Shown: positions 40,400 through 50,450, counted from the first letter of the stretch. The stretch: 64,000 nt of DNA from Nissabacter sp. SGAir0207 (GCF_005491205.1 NZ_CP028035.1:3348001-3412000); one strand, 5' to 3'. Program-made: numbers and translations. The notes: generated by a model not told the origin, from the letters alone.

Positions 40400-40786
40400 A
40401 TGTCCCGTACCATCAGCACTGAGCTTGCCCCCGCCGCCATCGGCCCCTATGTCCAGGGCGTGGATCTCGGCAGTATGATCATCACCTCCGGCCAGATCCC
40501 GGTCTGCCCGAAAACCGGCGCCGTCGCCGATGACGTGGCCGCGCAGGCGCGCCAGTCGCTGGAGAATGTCAAGGCGATCGTGGAACAGGCTGGCCTGAAG
40601 GTGGCAGACATCGTCAAGACCACGGTGTTCGTGAAAGACCTGAATGACTTTGCCACCGTCAACGCCGCCTATGAGGCGTTCTTCAATGAGCATGACGCCC
40701 CGTTCCCGGCGCGCTCCTGCGTGGAAGTGGCCCGCCTGCCGAAAGACGTGAAAATCGAGATTGAGGCGATCGCGGTTCGCCGCTGA
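40400..40786 (+). CDS. ridA: RidA, 2-iminobutanoate/2-iminopropanoate deaminase
   Basis: A 128-residue YjgF/RidA trimeric enzyme: APAAIGPYVQGVDLGSMIITSGQIPVCPKTG, the conserved Arg in PARSCVEVARLPKDVKIEIEAIA. It hydrolyses reactive enamine/imine products of pyridoxal-phosphate dehydratases such as IlvA, protecting PLP enzymes. It follows pyrI as in E. coli. AGGAG lies 7 bp before the ATG. Confidence 0.97.
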   Translation: MSRTISTELAPAAIGPYVQGVDLGSMIITSGQIPVCPKTGAVADDVAAQARQSLENVKAIVEQAGLKVADIVKTTVFVKDLNDFATVNAAYEAFFNEHDAPFPARSCVEVARLPKDVKIEIEAIAVRR

Positions 40787-41013
40787 TGCCTGCGCGTGCC
40801 GCGCCCGCGGCACGCTTCCCCTCCCCCGCGCGTTTTTCCCGCCCCCGTCCATACTTACCCCGTTGCCCCGGCGCAACGCATACCCCGCCCCTGACGCACT
40901 GAAACGGTGCCCACGACGGGTCACGGCCGCGCATTTTCCTGCTTTCCGCCCCTTGGCACGCTTTATGCGTGGGATAACGTATCCCTATGGCCTGTGTTGT
41001 CAGTGAGGTGAGA

Positions 41014-42450
41014 ATGATAACGATCGACCTGTCCGCTTCACCGTTTTTTGATGAGATGCTGCTGGCGGAAGGCCGCCACCGCAGCCATTACGACGCCTAC
41101 TGGCAGTGGCTACAGCGGGCTGACCAACAGGCGGTGCAGCGCAAGCGGGAGGAGGCGGCGCTGCTGTTCCACCGGGTGGGCATCACCTTCAACGTCTACG
41201 GCGAGGATGATGGCGCGGAGCGCCTGATCCCGTTCGACAGCGTGCCGCGCATCATCCCGGCAGCGGAGTGGCAGAAGCTGGATCGCGGCATCCGCCAGCG
41301 GGTGCAGGCGCTCAACGCCTTCCTGCATGACATCTACCACGACCAGAAGATCCTCAAGGCAGGCATCGTGCCCGCCGAGCACATCCTCGCCAATGACCAG
41401 TACCAGCCCTGTATGCAGGGGGTGAAGCTGCACCGCGACATCTACGCCCACATTGCGGGCATCGACATGGTGCGCAACGGCGACGGCGAGTACTACGTGC
41501 TGGAGGACAACCTGCGCACCCCCTCCGGCGTCTCCTACATGATGGAGAACCGCAAGATGATGATGCGCCTCTACCCGGAGCTGTTCGCCGAGCAGCGCAT
41601 CGCGCCGGTGGAGCGCTACCCCTCGCACCTGCTGCAAACCCTGCGCGAGAGCTCGCCGGTCAATGACCCGACGGTGGTGGTGCTGACGCCCGGCCGCTTC
41701 AACAGCGCCTACTTTGAGCACAGCTTTTTGGCGCAGCAGATGGGCGTGGAGCTGGTGGAGAGCATCGACCTGTTCGTCAAGGATGGCGCGGTGTTTATGC
41801 GCACCACTGCTGGCCCCTGCAAGGTGGATGTGATCTATCGCCGCATTGATGACGCCTTCCTCGACCCGCTGGCGTTCCGCGCCGACTCGATGCTCGGCGT
41901 GCCGGGGCTGCTGTCGGTCTACCGCGCGGGCGGCGTGGTGCTGGCGAATGCCATCGGCACCGGCGTGGCCGATGACAAATCGGTCTACCCCTTCGTGCCG
42001 GAGATGATCCGCTACTACCTGGCGGAGGAGCCGATCCTCAACAACGTGCCGACCTGGCAGTGCCGCCAGCCAGCGGATCTCGCCTATGTGCTCGACCGGC
42101 TCGACCAGATGGTGGTGAAGGAGGTGCACGGGGCAGGCGGCTACGGCATGTTGATTGGCCCGGCCGCCAGCAAGCAGGAGATCGCCAACTTCCGCGACCG
42201 GCTGCTGGCGCGGCCAGAGAACTACATCGCGCAGGAGACGCTGGCGCTCTCCACCTGCCCGACCTTCGTTGAACAGGGGCTGGCCCCGCGCCACATCGAC
42301 CTGCGCCCCTTCGCCCTGACCGGCGCGGAGATCCGGCTGGTGCCGGGCGGCCTGACGCGGGTGGCGCTGGCCGCTGGCTCGCTGGTGGTGAACTCGTCAC
42401 AGGGTGGCGGCACCAAGGACACCTGGGTACTGGAGGATGACGCATGTTAA
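41014..42450 (+). CDS. Circularly permuted ATP-grasp protein (Anbu cluster)
   Basis: A 478-residue protein of the circularly permuted ATP-grasp group (DUF404/DUF407). Typical segments are FHRVGITFNVYG, RIIPAAEWQKLDRGIRQRVQALNAFLHDIYHDQKIL, NDQYQPCMQGV, YVLEDNLRTPSGVSYMMENR and VKEVHGAGGYGMLIGP. ATP-grasp proteins of this kind are predicted peptide ligases that make an isopeptide or peptide tag. It is first of four overlapping genes with alpha-E, transglutaminase and Anbu protease. The ATG at 41014 has GAGGTGAG upstream; the frame opens 9 codons earlier. The substrate is unknown. Confidence 0.88.
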   Translation: MITIDLSASPFFDEMLLAEGRHRSHYDAYWQWLQRADQQAVQRKREEAALLFHRVGITFNVYGEDDGAERLIPFDSVPRIIPAAEWQKLDRGIRQRVQALNAFLHDIYHDQKILKAGIVPAEHILANDQYQPCMQGVKLHRDIYAHIAGIDMVRNGDGEYYVLEDNLRTPSGVSYMMENRKMMMRLYPELFAEQRIAPVERYPSHLLQTLRESSPVNDPTVVVLTPGRFNSAYFEHSFLAQQMGVELVESIDLFVKDGAVFMRTTAGPCKVDVIYRRIDDAFLDPLAFRADSMLGVPGLLSVYRAGGVVLANAIGTGVADDKSVYPFVPEMIRYYLAEEPILNNVPTWQCRQPADLAYVLDRLDQMVVKEVHGAGGYGMLIGPAASKQEIANFRDRLLARPENYIAQETLALSTCPTFVEQGLAPRHIDLRPFALTGAEIRLVPGGLTRVALAAGSLVVNSSQGGGTKDTWVLEDDAC

Positions 42451-43370
42451 GCCGTACAGCCAGTGAACTCTATTGGATGGCGCGCTATCTGGAGCGCGCG
42501 GAGAACACCGCGCGCATCCTCGACGTCACCAACAAACTCTCCCTGATGCCGCTGCGCGCCGACCACCGCACCGACCTCCAGGTGCCGCTCAACATCAGCG
42601 GCACGCAGGCGCTGTTTGACGCCAACTACCCGCAGCTCAGCATGGCGAACCTGCTCGACTTCTTCGCCCTCAGCAACCTCAACCACAGCAGCATCTTTAG
42701 CTGTATGCAGATGGCGTGGAACAACGCCCACGCAGTGCGCGGCAGCCTCTCCTCTGAGGTGTGGGAGGCGATCAACGCCTCCTGGATTGAGATGAAGCTG
42801 ATCCGCCGCAAGGGGGTGGCCGCCGTCGGCGCGGACGCCTTTTTCGACTGGGTGAAGGAGCGCTCGCACCTGTTCCGTGGCGCGACCTTCGGCACCCTGC
42901 TGCGCAATGACGCGCTGCACTTCATCCGCCTTGGCACGCTGCTGGAGCGCGCCGACAGCACCGCGCGGCTGCTCAGCGCCAAAGAGCGGCTGCTGCATGA
43001 CAATGACCCGGTGCGCGAGTACTACCGCATGGAGACCCTGCTGCGCGCGGTCAGCGCCCGCGAGGCCTACCACAGCCTCTACAAGCAGCAGTACACCCGC
43101 GAGGCGATCGCCGAACTGCTGATCCTGCGCGATGAGTTGCCGCGCTCGCTGCTGGCCTGCGTCAGCGACATGATGGCGCAACTGGCGCAGATTGATGGCC
43201 CACAGGGCAACCCGGCGCGGCGGCAGATCCATGCGCTGCACGCCGAACTGCAATTCAGCACGCTGGAGGATGTGCTGGCACCGGGGCTGGATGGCTGGCT
43301 GACGCAGTTCCTCTCCCAGCTCAGCGGCATCGCCGACAGCATCCACCTCACCTACCTGGAGGCACAATGA
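42444..43370 (+). CDS. Alpha-E domain protein (DUF403, Anbu cluster)
   Basis: A 308-residue all-helical protein of the alpha-E family, starting MLSRTASELYWMARYLERAENTARILDVTNKL, with further repeats of the E-R-A-D-x-T-A-R type (LLERADSTARLLSAK). The biochemical role is unknown; it nearly always accompanies the permuted ATP-grasp protein and may be fused to it. It overlaps the previous gene by 7 bp and the next by 4 bp, so all are co-translated. Confidence 0.9.
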   Translation: MLSRTASELYWMARYLERAENTARILDVTNKLSLMPLRADHRTDLQVPLNISGTQALFDANYPQLSMANLLDFFALSNLNHSSIFSCMQMAWNNAHAVRGSLSSEVWEAINASWIEMKLIRRKGVAAVGADAFFDWVKERSHLFRGATFGTLLRNDALHFIRLGTLLERADSTARLLSAKERLLHDNDPVREYYRMETLLRAVSAREAYHSLYKQQYTREAIAELLILRDELPRSLLACVSDMMAQLAQIDGPQGNPARRQIHALHAELQFSTLEDVLAPGLDGWLTQFLSQLSGIADSIHLTYLEAQ

Positions 43371-44176
43371 GACTGAACGTCAACCACCAGACCCACTACA
43401 CCTACGCCCAGCAGGTGCGGCGCAGCACCCAGTACCTGCGGCTGACGCCGCGCGACTCCAGCCACCAGCACATCCTCGCCTGGCAGCTCAACCTGCCAGC
43501 GGAGGCGGTGGAGACCACTGACGCCTACGGCAACGTGCTGCACGTGCTGACGCTCGACCACCCGCATCAGGCGATCACCATTCAGGCGCAGGGCATCGTG
43601 GAGATTGAAGACAACGTGGAGGATGACGATCAGGGGCCGCTGTCGCCGCTGGTGTTCCTGCGCCACAGCCCGCTGACCCAGCCGGACACCGCGATCCGGG
43701 CATTCGCCAGCCGTTTCCACGCCGCCCACGGCAGCCACGGCGCGCTGTGCGACATGATGGGCGAGCTGCTGGAGCGGATGCCCTACACCCCCGGCGCCAC
43801 CAGCGTCAGTGACAGCGCCAGTCAGGCGTTTCAGGGCGGGCACGGCGTCTGCCAAGACCATACCCACGTCTTTCTGGCCTGCTGCCGCAGCCTGAACATT
43901 CCGGCGCGTTACGTCAGCGGCTATCTATACTCACAGGACACCGCGCACGTGGCGACCCACGCCTGGGCCGAGGCGTGGCTGGAGGGCCACTGGCAAAGCT
44001 TTGACGTGACCAACAACACCTGCCGGCCCAACCAGCACCTGAAACTGGCGATTGGCGTCGACTATCTGGACGCCTGCCCGGTGCGCGGCATCCGCCTCGG
44101 CGGCGGCTCGGAGGAGATGCACGCCGTGGCGGCCGTCCAGTCGCTGGATGGCGGGCAGTCCCAATCCCAATCCTGA
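43367..44176 (+). CDS. Transglutaminase-like cysteine protease (Anbu cluster)
   Basis: A 269-residue protein with an N-terminal Bact_transglu_N beta domain (LNVNHQTHYTYAQQVRRSTQYLRLTPR) and a transglutaminase core holding the catalytic triad: Cys in GHGVCQDHTHVFLACCRSL, His in ATHAWAEAWLEGHWQSFD and Asp in the following DVTN. No signal peptide, so it acts in the cytoplasm, probably as peptidase or amidase on the product of the ATP-grasp ligase (inference). It starts in an ATGA overlap with the alpha-E gene. Confidence 0.9.
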   Translation: MRLNVNHQTHYTYAQQVRRSTQYLRLTPRDSSHQHILAWQLNLPAEAVETTDAYGNVLHVLTLDHPHQAITIQAQGIVEIEDNVEDDDQGPLSPLVFLRHSPLTQPDTAIRAFASRFHAAHGSHGALCDMMGELLERMPYTPGATSVSDSASQAFQGGHGVCQDHTHVFLACCRSLNIPARYVSGYLYSQDTAHVATHAWAEAWLEGHWQSFDVTNNTCRPNQHLKLAIGVDYLDACPVRGIRLGGGSEEMHAVAAVQSLDGGQSQSQS

Positions 44177-44187
44177 AAGGGCATGAT

Positions 44188-44929
44188 ATGACCTATTGCG
44201 TGGCCATGCGGCTGGCGGCCGGACTGGCGTTTGTCTCCGATTCGCGCACCAACGCGGGGTGGATCACATCTCCACCTTCCGCAAACTGCACGTATTCCAC
44301 CAGCCCGGCGAGCGCCTGCTGGTGCTCCAGAGCGCTGGCAATCTGGCGACCACCCAGAGCATCATCAGCCTGTTGCAGCGGCGCTGCCTCGACCCGGAGC
44401 AGCGCAACATGATGAACGTCCATTCGCTGTATGACGCCGCCACCATGCTGGGCGAGACGGTGCGGGAGGTGATCGCGCGTGACAGCGCCAGCCAGCAGGA
44501 TGGCACCACCGACTTCACCTGCAACCTGCTGCTCGGCGGCCAGATCCACGGCGAGGAGCCGCGGCTGTTCCACATCTATCCGCAGGGCAACTTCATTGAG
44601 GCGACGCATGACACCCCCTACTTCCAGGTGGGCGAGAGCAAATATGGCAAACCGATCATTGACCGGGTGCTGACCTACGACACCCCGCTGGAGCAGGCAA
44701 TGCAGTGCGCGCTGATCTCGATGGACTCCACGCTGCGCAGCAACCTCTCGGTAGGGTTGCCGCTCGACGCGTTGCTCTACCCGAATGACAGCTTCAGCCT
44801 GTCGCAGCAGTACCGCATCACCGAGCAGCACCCCTACTTCGAGGCGATCCGCAAGGGGTGGAGCGAGGGGCTGATGAACACCTTCACCCAACTGCCGCCA
44901 CTGGCGCTCGAGCCGGGGGTGGGCGCTAG
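44188..44929 (+). pseudogene. Anbu (ancestral proteasome beta-subunit-like protease), apparent frameshift(s)
   Basis: An HslV/proteasome-like Ntn hydrolase: MTYCVAMRLAAGLAFVSDSRTNAG, then one frame over VDHISTFRKLHVFH...LLLGGQIHGEEPRLFHIYPQGNFIEAT, KYGKPIIDR and SMDSTLRSNLSVGLPLD. Thr2 after Met removal is the likely nucleophile. The frame breaks in the GGGG run at 44257-44260; one more G restores it. The restored frame would run on to 44996, overlapping the convergent ygjV by 64 bp. A second G added to the run at 44915-44919 would place a stop at 44927-44929 and give about 247 residues, the size I recall for Anbu. I read it as an intact gene with homopolymer errors; a true pseudogene remains possible. 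Confidence 0.75.
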
Positions 44930-44932
44930 CCG

Positions 44933-45472
44933 TCACGACTTCTGCAACGCCTTCTCGGTTTCAAAGGGATCGATGCCGCGCTGTTGCAGGCGGTAGAAGC
45001 GGAGGATGGTGTAGCCGTTGACCAGCAGGAAGCTGCCCTCAATCAGCGAACCGCCGATGGAGCCGAGCCAGATGTTGTGCGCCACCCAGCAGCAGGTGGA
45101 GCACCACATTACGCAGCGTGTGGTCAGGCCCGAGGTGCGGAACAGTGCCCAGGTACTGATGGTGGTGCCGCAGATCGGCAACAGCTCCATCAGGTGATGG
45201 GCGTTGGTCAGGCCGAGCACCAGCGTGATAAGGATAAAGAGCCACATCACCCCGAGGTGGCGGGTGCGCAGCGCCACCAAGGTGCGGGTAGCGCTCAGCC
45301 AGGCGCTGAAGGCGGCGGAGTGGCCGCCCATCAGGAACAGGTGCGCGCCAATCATGGCGCTGTAAATGGCCAGCTGCTGCTTGAAGCGGCGATCGTTGCG
45401 GTTAAAGAACATGGTGATGCCCACCAGAAAGGCCACCACCCCCACACCCTGCGCGAACCAGTAAAACGTCAT
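44933..45472 (-). CDS. ygjV: YgjV-family inner-membrane protein
   Basis: A 179-residue protein with about six hydrophobic segments, matching the YgjV family (FYWFAQGVGVVAFLVGITMFFNRNDRRFKQQLAIYSAMIGAHLFLMGGHSAA in pattern, and IWLGSIGGSLIEGSFLLVNGYTILRFYR near the end). Function unknown. In E. coli ygjV lies beside uxaA, as here. It is transcribed leftward behind a terminator that separates it from uxaCA. Confidence 0.88.
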   Translation of the reverse strand: MTFYWFAQGVGVVAFLVGITMFFNRNDRRFKQQLAIYSAMIGAHLFLMGGHSAAFSAWLSATRTLVALRTRHLGVMWLFILITLVLGLTNAHHLMELLPICGTTISTWALFRTSGLTTRCVMWCSTCCWVAHNIWLGSIGGSLIEGSFLLVNGYTILRFYRLQQRGIDPFETEKALQKS

Positions 45473-45501
45473 ACACCCTGCCTTGCCACTACGACCAAAA
45501 G

Positions 45502-45533
45502 AAAACGGCGCCCCGCAAGGGAGCGCCGGTTTT
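45502..45533 (-). terminator. Terminator after uxaCA
   Basis: Imperfect stem CGGCGC (45506-45511) with GCGCCG (45523-45528) flanked by AAAA and TTTT, giving a U run in the leftward direction. Confidence 0.65.
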
Positions 45534-45612
45534 GAAACGCTGTTCTTATTTTAAACAGCCCTGCCCGGTGTGACAAACCGATCGCGCCGCTGGCAGGGGC
45601 AGATCGTGCGAT

Positions 45613-47103
45613 CTAGAGCGTGACGCCGCTTTTGAAGATCGCCAGCTCGCGGAAGTCGTTCTTCTCGTTGCAGGTCTGCCGGCCCTCGGCGATCGCCACG
45701 ATCAGATCGATGAAATCCTCCAGCAAACGATCCATCGGCATACCGTGGATCAGCCGCCCGGCGTCGAAGTCGATCCAGTGCGGCTTCTTCGCTGCCAGCT
45801 CGCTGTTGGTCGCCAGCTTCACCGTCGGCACAAAGCCGCCGTAGGGGGTGCCGCGGCCAGTGCTGAACAACACCATGTGGCAGCCCGCGCCAGCCAGCGC
45901 GCTGGTGGCAACCGCGTCGTTGCCCGGCGCGCTCAGCAGGTTCAGCCCCGGCGTTTTCAGTCGTTCGCCATACTTCAGCACGTCCGCCACCTGGCTCTGC
46001 CCGGCCTTCTGGGTACAGCCCAGCGACTTCTCCTCCAGCGTGGTGATGCCGCCCGCCTTGTTGCCCGGCGAGGGGTTCTCGTAGATCGGCTGGTTGTGGG
46101 CGATGAAGTAGCGCTTGAAGTCGTTGACCATGCTGACGGTCTTGCTGAAGGTCTCCTCGTCGCGGCAGCGGCTCATCAGGATGCGCTCCGCGCCGAACAT
46201 CTCCGGCACTTCGGTCAGCACCGAGGTGCCGCCGTTGGCGATCACGTAGTCCGAGAAGCGCCCCAGCAGCGGGTTGGCGGTGATGCCGGAGAGGCCATCC
46301 GAGCCGCCGCACTCCAGCCCAAACTTCAGCTCGCTCAGCCGCCCCTCGACGCGCGTGTCGTCGCGCATCACCTGGTACAGGTCGCGCAACTGCTCCAGCC
46401 CGGCCTCCACCTCATCATCCTGCTGCTGACAGACCATAAAGCGCACGCGTGACGCGTCGATCTCGCCCAGCGTGCTGCGGAACACATCGACCTGATTGTT
46501 CTCACAGCCCAGCCCAATCACCAGCACCGCGCCAGCGTTGGGATGGCGCACCATGTTTTGCAGCATGGTGCGGGTGTTCTCATGATCCTGCCCGAGCTGC
46601 GAGCAGCCGAGGGTGTGGCCGAACAGGTGCACGCCGTCGATCCCCTCCGCGTCGTGCGTCTCTTTCAGGAAGCGGGTCTGGATCTGGCGGGCGATGCCGT
46701 TGACGCAGCCCACGGTCGGGATGATCCACAGCTCGTTGCGGATCCCTACCGCGCCATTGGCGCGACGGTAGAGCTTCACCGGCCGATCCGCTGGCTGCGG
46801 CGGCAGCGCGGCAAACTCCGGCTGGTACTGGTACTCATCCAGATCGCTGAGGTTGGTTTTGGCATTCTGCGAGTGAATATGCTCACCGGCGGCGATCGCC
46901 ACCAGCGCATGGCCAATCGGCAGGCCGTACTTGATGATGTGCTCGCCAGCGTCAATCGGGCGCAGGGCGAACTTATGCCCACGCGCCACCGGCTGCGGCA
47001 GGGCCAGCGGCTGGTCATCCAGCGACACCTGCTCACCGGCCTCCAGATCGCGCAGGGCGACGGCGACATTGTCTAGGGCGTGTATTTTTATTGTGCTTTG
47101 CAT
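45613..47103 (-). CDS. uxaA: Altronate dehydratase
   Basis: A 496-residue enzyme matching UxaA (IKIHALDNVAVALRDLEAG, ARGHKFALRPIDAGEHIIKYGLPIGHA, NELWIIPTVGCVNGIARQI, GLECGGSDGLSGITANPLLG). It dehydrates D-altronate to 2-keto-3-deoxygluconate in galacturonate breakdown, using iron or manganese. I use the ATG at 47103, which has GGGAAA at good spacing; another ATG lies three codons upstream. It follows uxaC by 61 bp in a uxaCA operon, under ExuR in related species. Confidence 0.95.
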   Translation of the reverse strand: MQSTIKIHALDNVAVALRDLEAGEQVSLDDQPLALPQPVARGHKFALRPIDAGEHIIKYGLPIGHALVAIAAGEHIHSQNAKTNLSDLDEYQYQPEFAALPPQPADRPVKLYRRANGAVGIRNELWIIPTVGCVNGIARQIQTRFLKETHDAEGIDGVHLFGHTLGCSQLGQDHENTRTMLQNMVRHPNAGAVLVIGLGCENNQVDVFRSTLGEIDASRVRFMVCQQQDDEVEAGLEQLRDLYQVMRDDTRVEGRLSELKFGLECGGSDGLSGITANPLLGRFSDYVIANGGTSVLTEVPEMFGAERILMSRCRDEETFSKTVSMVNDFKRYFIAHNQPIYENPSPGNKAGGITTLEEKSLGCTQKAGQSQVADVLKYGERLKTPGLNLLSAPGNDAVATSALAGAGCHMVLFSTGRGTPYGGFVPTVKLATNSELAAKKPHWIDFDAGRLIHGMPMDRLLEDFIDLIVAIAEGRQTCNEKNDFRELAIFKSGVTL

Positions 47104-47163
47104 AGTGGTCATTTCCCGGCCGACGCCAGACAGAGAGAGGGGCGGAGCGATCCGCCCACAGGA

Positions 47164-48576
47164 TCAGTTCAGTTCAATGGCAAAGTAGCGCTTCGCGTTA
47201 TCGAAGCAGATCTCCTGCACCATGTTGCCCAGCAGTTGGATATCAGCCGGTGCCTCGCCATCCGCCACCCAGCGCCCCATCATCTGGCAGAGCACGCGGC
47301 GGAAGTACTCATGGCGCGTGTAGGAGAGGAAGCTGCGGCTGTCGGTCAGCATCCCGACAAAGCGGCTGAGCAGGCCGAGGTTGGCAAGCTGCGTCATTTG
47401 GCGCTGCATCCCATCCTTCTGGTCGTTGAACCACCAGCCGGAGCCAAACTGCATCCGGCCCGGCTCGCCCTCGCCCTGGAAGTTGCCGACCATGGTGCCA
47501 ATCACCTCGTTGTCACGCGGGTTGAGGCAGTAGAGGATGGTCTTCGGCAGGTTGCCCGCCTCGGCCTGCGCGTCCAGCAGCCGGGAGAGCGGCTCCGCCA
47601 GCGGCTGGTCGTTGATGGAGTCAAAGCCAGTGTCCGGCCCCAGCGTGCGCAGCATCCGGGTGTTGTTGTTGCGCAGCGCGCCGATGTGGTACTGCTGCAC
47701 CCAGCCGCGGCGCTGGTACTCGCCCGCAAGGAACAGCAGCACGGCGGTCTTGAACTGCGCCAGCTCCTGCGGGTTGGGCAGTGTGCCATCCAGACGGCGC
47801 GCCAGAATGCCATCCAGCGTCGCCTCGTCGGCGCGGGCGAACAGCACCACGTCCAGCGCGTGGTCTGACACCTTGCAGCCGTGGGCGGCGAAGTGCTCCA
47901 GCCGCACTTTCAGGGCATCACAGAGCTGGCTAAAGCGTGAGATGTCCGTGTCCGCCGCCGCGCCAAGGCGCGTCAGGTAGTCGGTGAAGCCGGGCGCGTC
48001 GATGTTGAACGCCTTGTCTGGCCGCCAGCTCGGCAACACCTTGATGTCAAAGCTGCCGTCGTCGGCAATCGCCTTGTGGTGCTCCAGCGTGTCGATCGGG
48101 TCATCGGTGGTGCCGACCATCTTGACCTTCATCTGCTGCATGATGCCGCGCGCGCTGAATTCCGGTTGCGCCAGCAGCGCGTTGCCCTGCTGCCAGATCC
48201 CCTCCGCCGTCTCCCCGTTCAACAGGGTGCCGGTGATGCCGAACGGGCGGCGCAGCTCCAGGTGCGTCCAGTGGTAGAGCGGGTTGCCGATGGTGTGCGG
48301 CACGGTCTGTGCCCACGCGAGGAACTTCTCCCAGTCGGAGGCGTCGCCGGTACAGAAGCGCTCGGCCACGCCGTTGGTGCGCATCGCCCGCCACTTGTAG
48401 TGGTCGCCCTTCAGCCAGATGTCGTACAGGTTCTTGAACTGATAGTCCTGAGCGATCTGTTCCGGCGGCAAGTGGCAGTGGTAGTCAAAGATCGGCTGGT
48501 CCTTGGCATAGTCGTGGTAGAGCCGACGGGCAAATTCAGTATCGAGCAGAAAATCTTCAGTCAAAAATGACGACAT
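47164..48576 (-). CDS. uxaC: Glucuronate/galacturonate isomerase
   Basis: A 470-residue amidohydrolase-superfamily isomerase, the E. coli UxaC length: [37 protein letters not shown] in pattern, [25 protein letters not shown] and [23 protein letters not shown]. It converts D-galacturonate to tagaturonate and D-glucuronate to fructuronate. AGGTGAGGAA precedes the ATG. First gene of the leftward operon, divergent from exuT. Confidence 0.97.
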   Translation of the reverse strand: MSSFLTEDFLLDTEFARRLYHDYAKDQPIFDYHCHLPPEQIAQDYQFKNLYDIWLKGDHYKWRAMRTNGVAERFCTGDASDWEKFLAWAQTVPHTIGNPLYHWTHLELRRPFGITGTLLNGETAEGIWQQGNALLAQPEFSARGIMQQMKVKMVGTTDDPIDTLEHHKAIADDGSFDIKVLPSWRPDKAFNIDAPGFTDYLTRLGAAADTDISRFSQLCDALKVRLEHFAAHGCKVSDHALDVVLFARADEATLDGILARRLDGTLPNPQELAQFKTAVLLFLAGEYQRRGWVQQYHIGALRNNNTRMLRTLGPDTGFDSINDQPLAEPLSRLLDAQAEAGNLPKTILYCLNPRDNEVIGTMVGNFQGEGEPGRMQFGSGWWFNDQKDGMQRQMTQLANLGLLSRFVGMLTDSRSFLSYTRHEYFRRVLCQMMGRWVADGEAPADIQLLGNMVQEICFDNAKRYFAIELN

Positions 48577-48625
48577 AATCAGTTCCTCACCTTACGTTCC
48601 ACACGGGATCCGTCTCACGGACAAA

Positions 48626-48642
48626 GTTATCACACCAATTTC
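48626..48642. promoter_or_regulatory. Possible ExuR site near uxaC
   Basis: On the minus strand AAATTGGTGTGATAACT, sharing AAATTGGT with the ExuR consensus half-site (AAATTGGTATACCAATTT). It lies about 50-65 bp before uxaC. Confidence 0.45.
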
Positions 48643-48819
48643 AGAGGGCGTCCAGCGCTTTTTTAGCTTATGCCTCTGCCATGCCGCCCAGTGTAAAAGG
48701 CATAACCGCTGTAAAATCAGAGGCCGATCACAAAAAACCACACCGAAAGCGTTTCTTTCGTGAGTCTGCTAATGCTTAGCCGGCGTAAAAATGCGAATTG
48801 TGATGTCACTCAACTTTTA

Positions 48820-48836
48820 AATCTGTATGACAAGTT
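48820..48836. promoter_or_regulatory. Possible ExuR site upstream of exuT
   Basis: AATCTGTATGACAAGTT matches 13 of 17 bases of the stronger site before exuR (50434-50450). It lies in the 470-bp uxaC-exuT divergent region, which otherwise shows no gene. Confidence 0.5.
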
Positions 48837-49048
48837 AAGGTGCTTGCGTTTTAGGCAACGACCCGCGCCGCTTACCTGCCACGGTGGCACGGGTCGTTCT
48901 CCTTTCCGGTGCGATGCAGGCGGTACGTACCGGCCGGGGGCCACTGGCCCTCTCAACACAATAATACGAAGCGCCAGCGGCCACGGTCGCTGTGTCCGGG
49001 GCCGCGGTCGCGGCACCCATCGCCTAACAGAGACTGGGAGTGTGTTAT

Positions 49049-50346
49049 ATGCGTAAGATCAAAGGGCTGCGCTGGTACATGATCGCACTGGTGACCATCG
49101 GCACCGTGCTCGGTTACCTGACGCGCAATGCCATCGCCGTTGCCGCACCAACCCTGGAGGACACGCTGCACATCACCACGCAGCAGTACTCCTACATCGT
49201 GGCGGCCTACTCCGCCTGCTATACCGTCATGCAGCCGGTGGCCGGCTATATTCTGGATATCCTCGGCACCAAGGTCGGCTACGCCATGTTCGCTGTGCTG
49301 TGGGCGGTGTTCTGCATGTGCACCGCGCTGGCGAATAGCTGGGGCGGACTGGCGCTGGCGCGCGGCGCGGTCGGCATGGCTGAGGCGGCAATGATCCCGG
49401 CCGGCCTAAAGGCCAGCAGCGAGTGGTTCCCGGCCAAGGAGCGCTCGATTGCCGTCGGCTACTTCAACGTCGGCTCCTCCATCGGCGCGATGATCGCCCC
49501 GCCGCTGGTGGTGTGGGCGATTGTCGCCCACAGCTGGGAGATGGCATTTATCATCACCGGCGTGCTGAGCCTGATCTGGGCAATCTGCTGGCTCATCTTC
49601 TATAAGCATCCGAAAGACCAGAAAAAGCTGAGCGCGGAGGAGCGTACCTACATCCTCGATGGGCAGGAGGCGCACCACCAGACCACCAACGGCAAGAAGA
49701 TGAGCGCCTGGCAAATCGTGCAAAACCGCCAGTTCTGGGCATCGCGCTGCCGCGCTTTTTGGCCGAACCGGCATGGGGCACCTTCAACGCCTGGATCCCG
49801 CTGTTTATGTTCAAGGCCTACGGCTTCAACCTGAAAGAGATCGCCATGTTCGCCTGGCTGCCGATGCTGTTCGCCGATCTCGGCTGCATCGTTGGCGGCT
49901 ACCTGCCGCCGCTGTTCCAGCGGGTGTTTGGCGTTAACCTGATCGTCTCGCGCAAAATGGTGGTGACGATGGGCGCGGTGCTGATGATTGGCCCCGGCAC
50001 CATTGGCCTGTTCACCAGCCCCTACGCGGCGATCGCGCTGCTGTGCGTCGGCGGCTTCGCCCATCAGGCGCTCTCCGGCTCGCTGATCACCCTCTCCTCG
50101 GATGTGTTTGGCCGCAACGAGGTGGCGACGGCCAACGGCCTGACTGGCATGGCAGCATGGACAGCCAGTACCCTGTTTGCGCTGGTGGTGGGCGCGCTGG
50201 CCGACACCCTCGGCTTCAGCCCGCTGTTCGCCGCGCTGGCGGTGTTTGACCTGCTGGGCGCGGTGCTGATCTGGACAGTGCTGCAAAACCGCCCGGCCCA
50301 GCCGCCCGCGCCGGTCAGCGAGCTGCCGGTCACTGCCAAGGCGTGA
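49049..50346 (+). pseudogene. exuT: Hexuronate transporter ExuT, apparent 1-nt frameshift
   Basis: A major-facilitator hexuronate/proton symporter: MRKIKGLRWYMIALVTIGTVLGYLTRNAIAVAAPTL in pattern, SSEWFPAKERSIAVGYFNVGSSIGAM, then NRQFW. There the frame is lost at the GGG at 49737-49739. One frame over it continues GIALPRFLAEPAWGTFNAWIPLFMFKAYGF to the normal end. One added G gives exactly 432 residues, the E. coli ExuT length. No other defect is visible, so a sequencing error is more likely than gene loss; if real, uptake of galacturonate would fail although uxaA and uxaC are intact. ATG 49049 has GGGAG upstream. Confidence 0.85.
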
Positions 50347-50359
50347 TGATGCTTCCCTA

Positions 50360-50381
50360 CCCGGCCAAGGCCGGGTTTTTT
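50360..50381 (+). terminator. exuT terminator
   Basis: CCCGGCC, loop AA, GGCCGGG followed by six T, 14 bp after the exuT stop. Confidence 0.9.
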
Positions 50382-50433
50382 GCACTTTTATGACCGCAGG
50401 TCATAGGCTGGGCCAAGCCGCTGGGCTATAGTA

Positions 50434-50450
50434 AAGTGGTATAACAAGTT
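50434..50450. promoter_or_regulatory. ExuR-like operator upstream of exuR
   Basis: AAGTGGTATAACAAGTT, close to the ExuR/UxuR consensus core TGGTATACCA. It lies about 80 bp before the exuR start, consistent with autoregulation. Confidence 0.55.
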
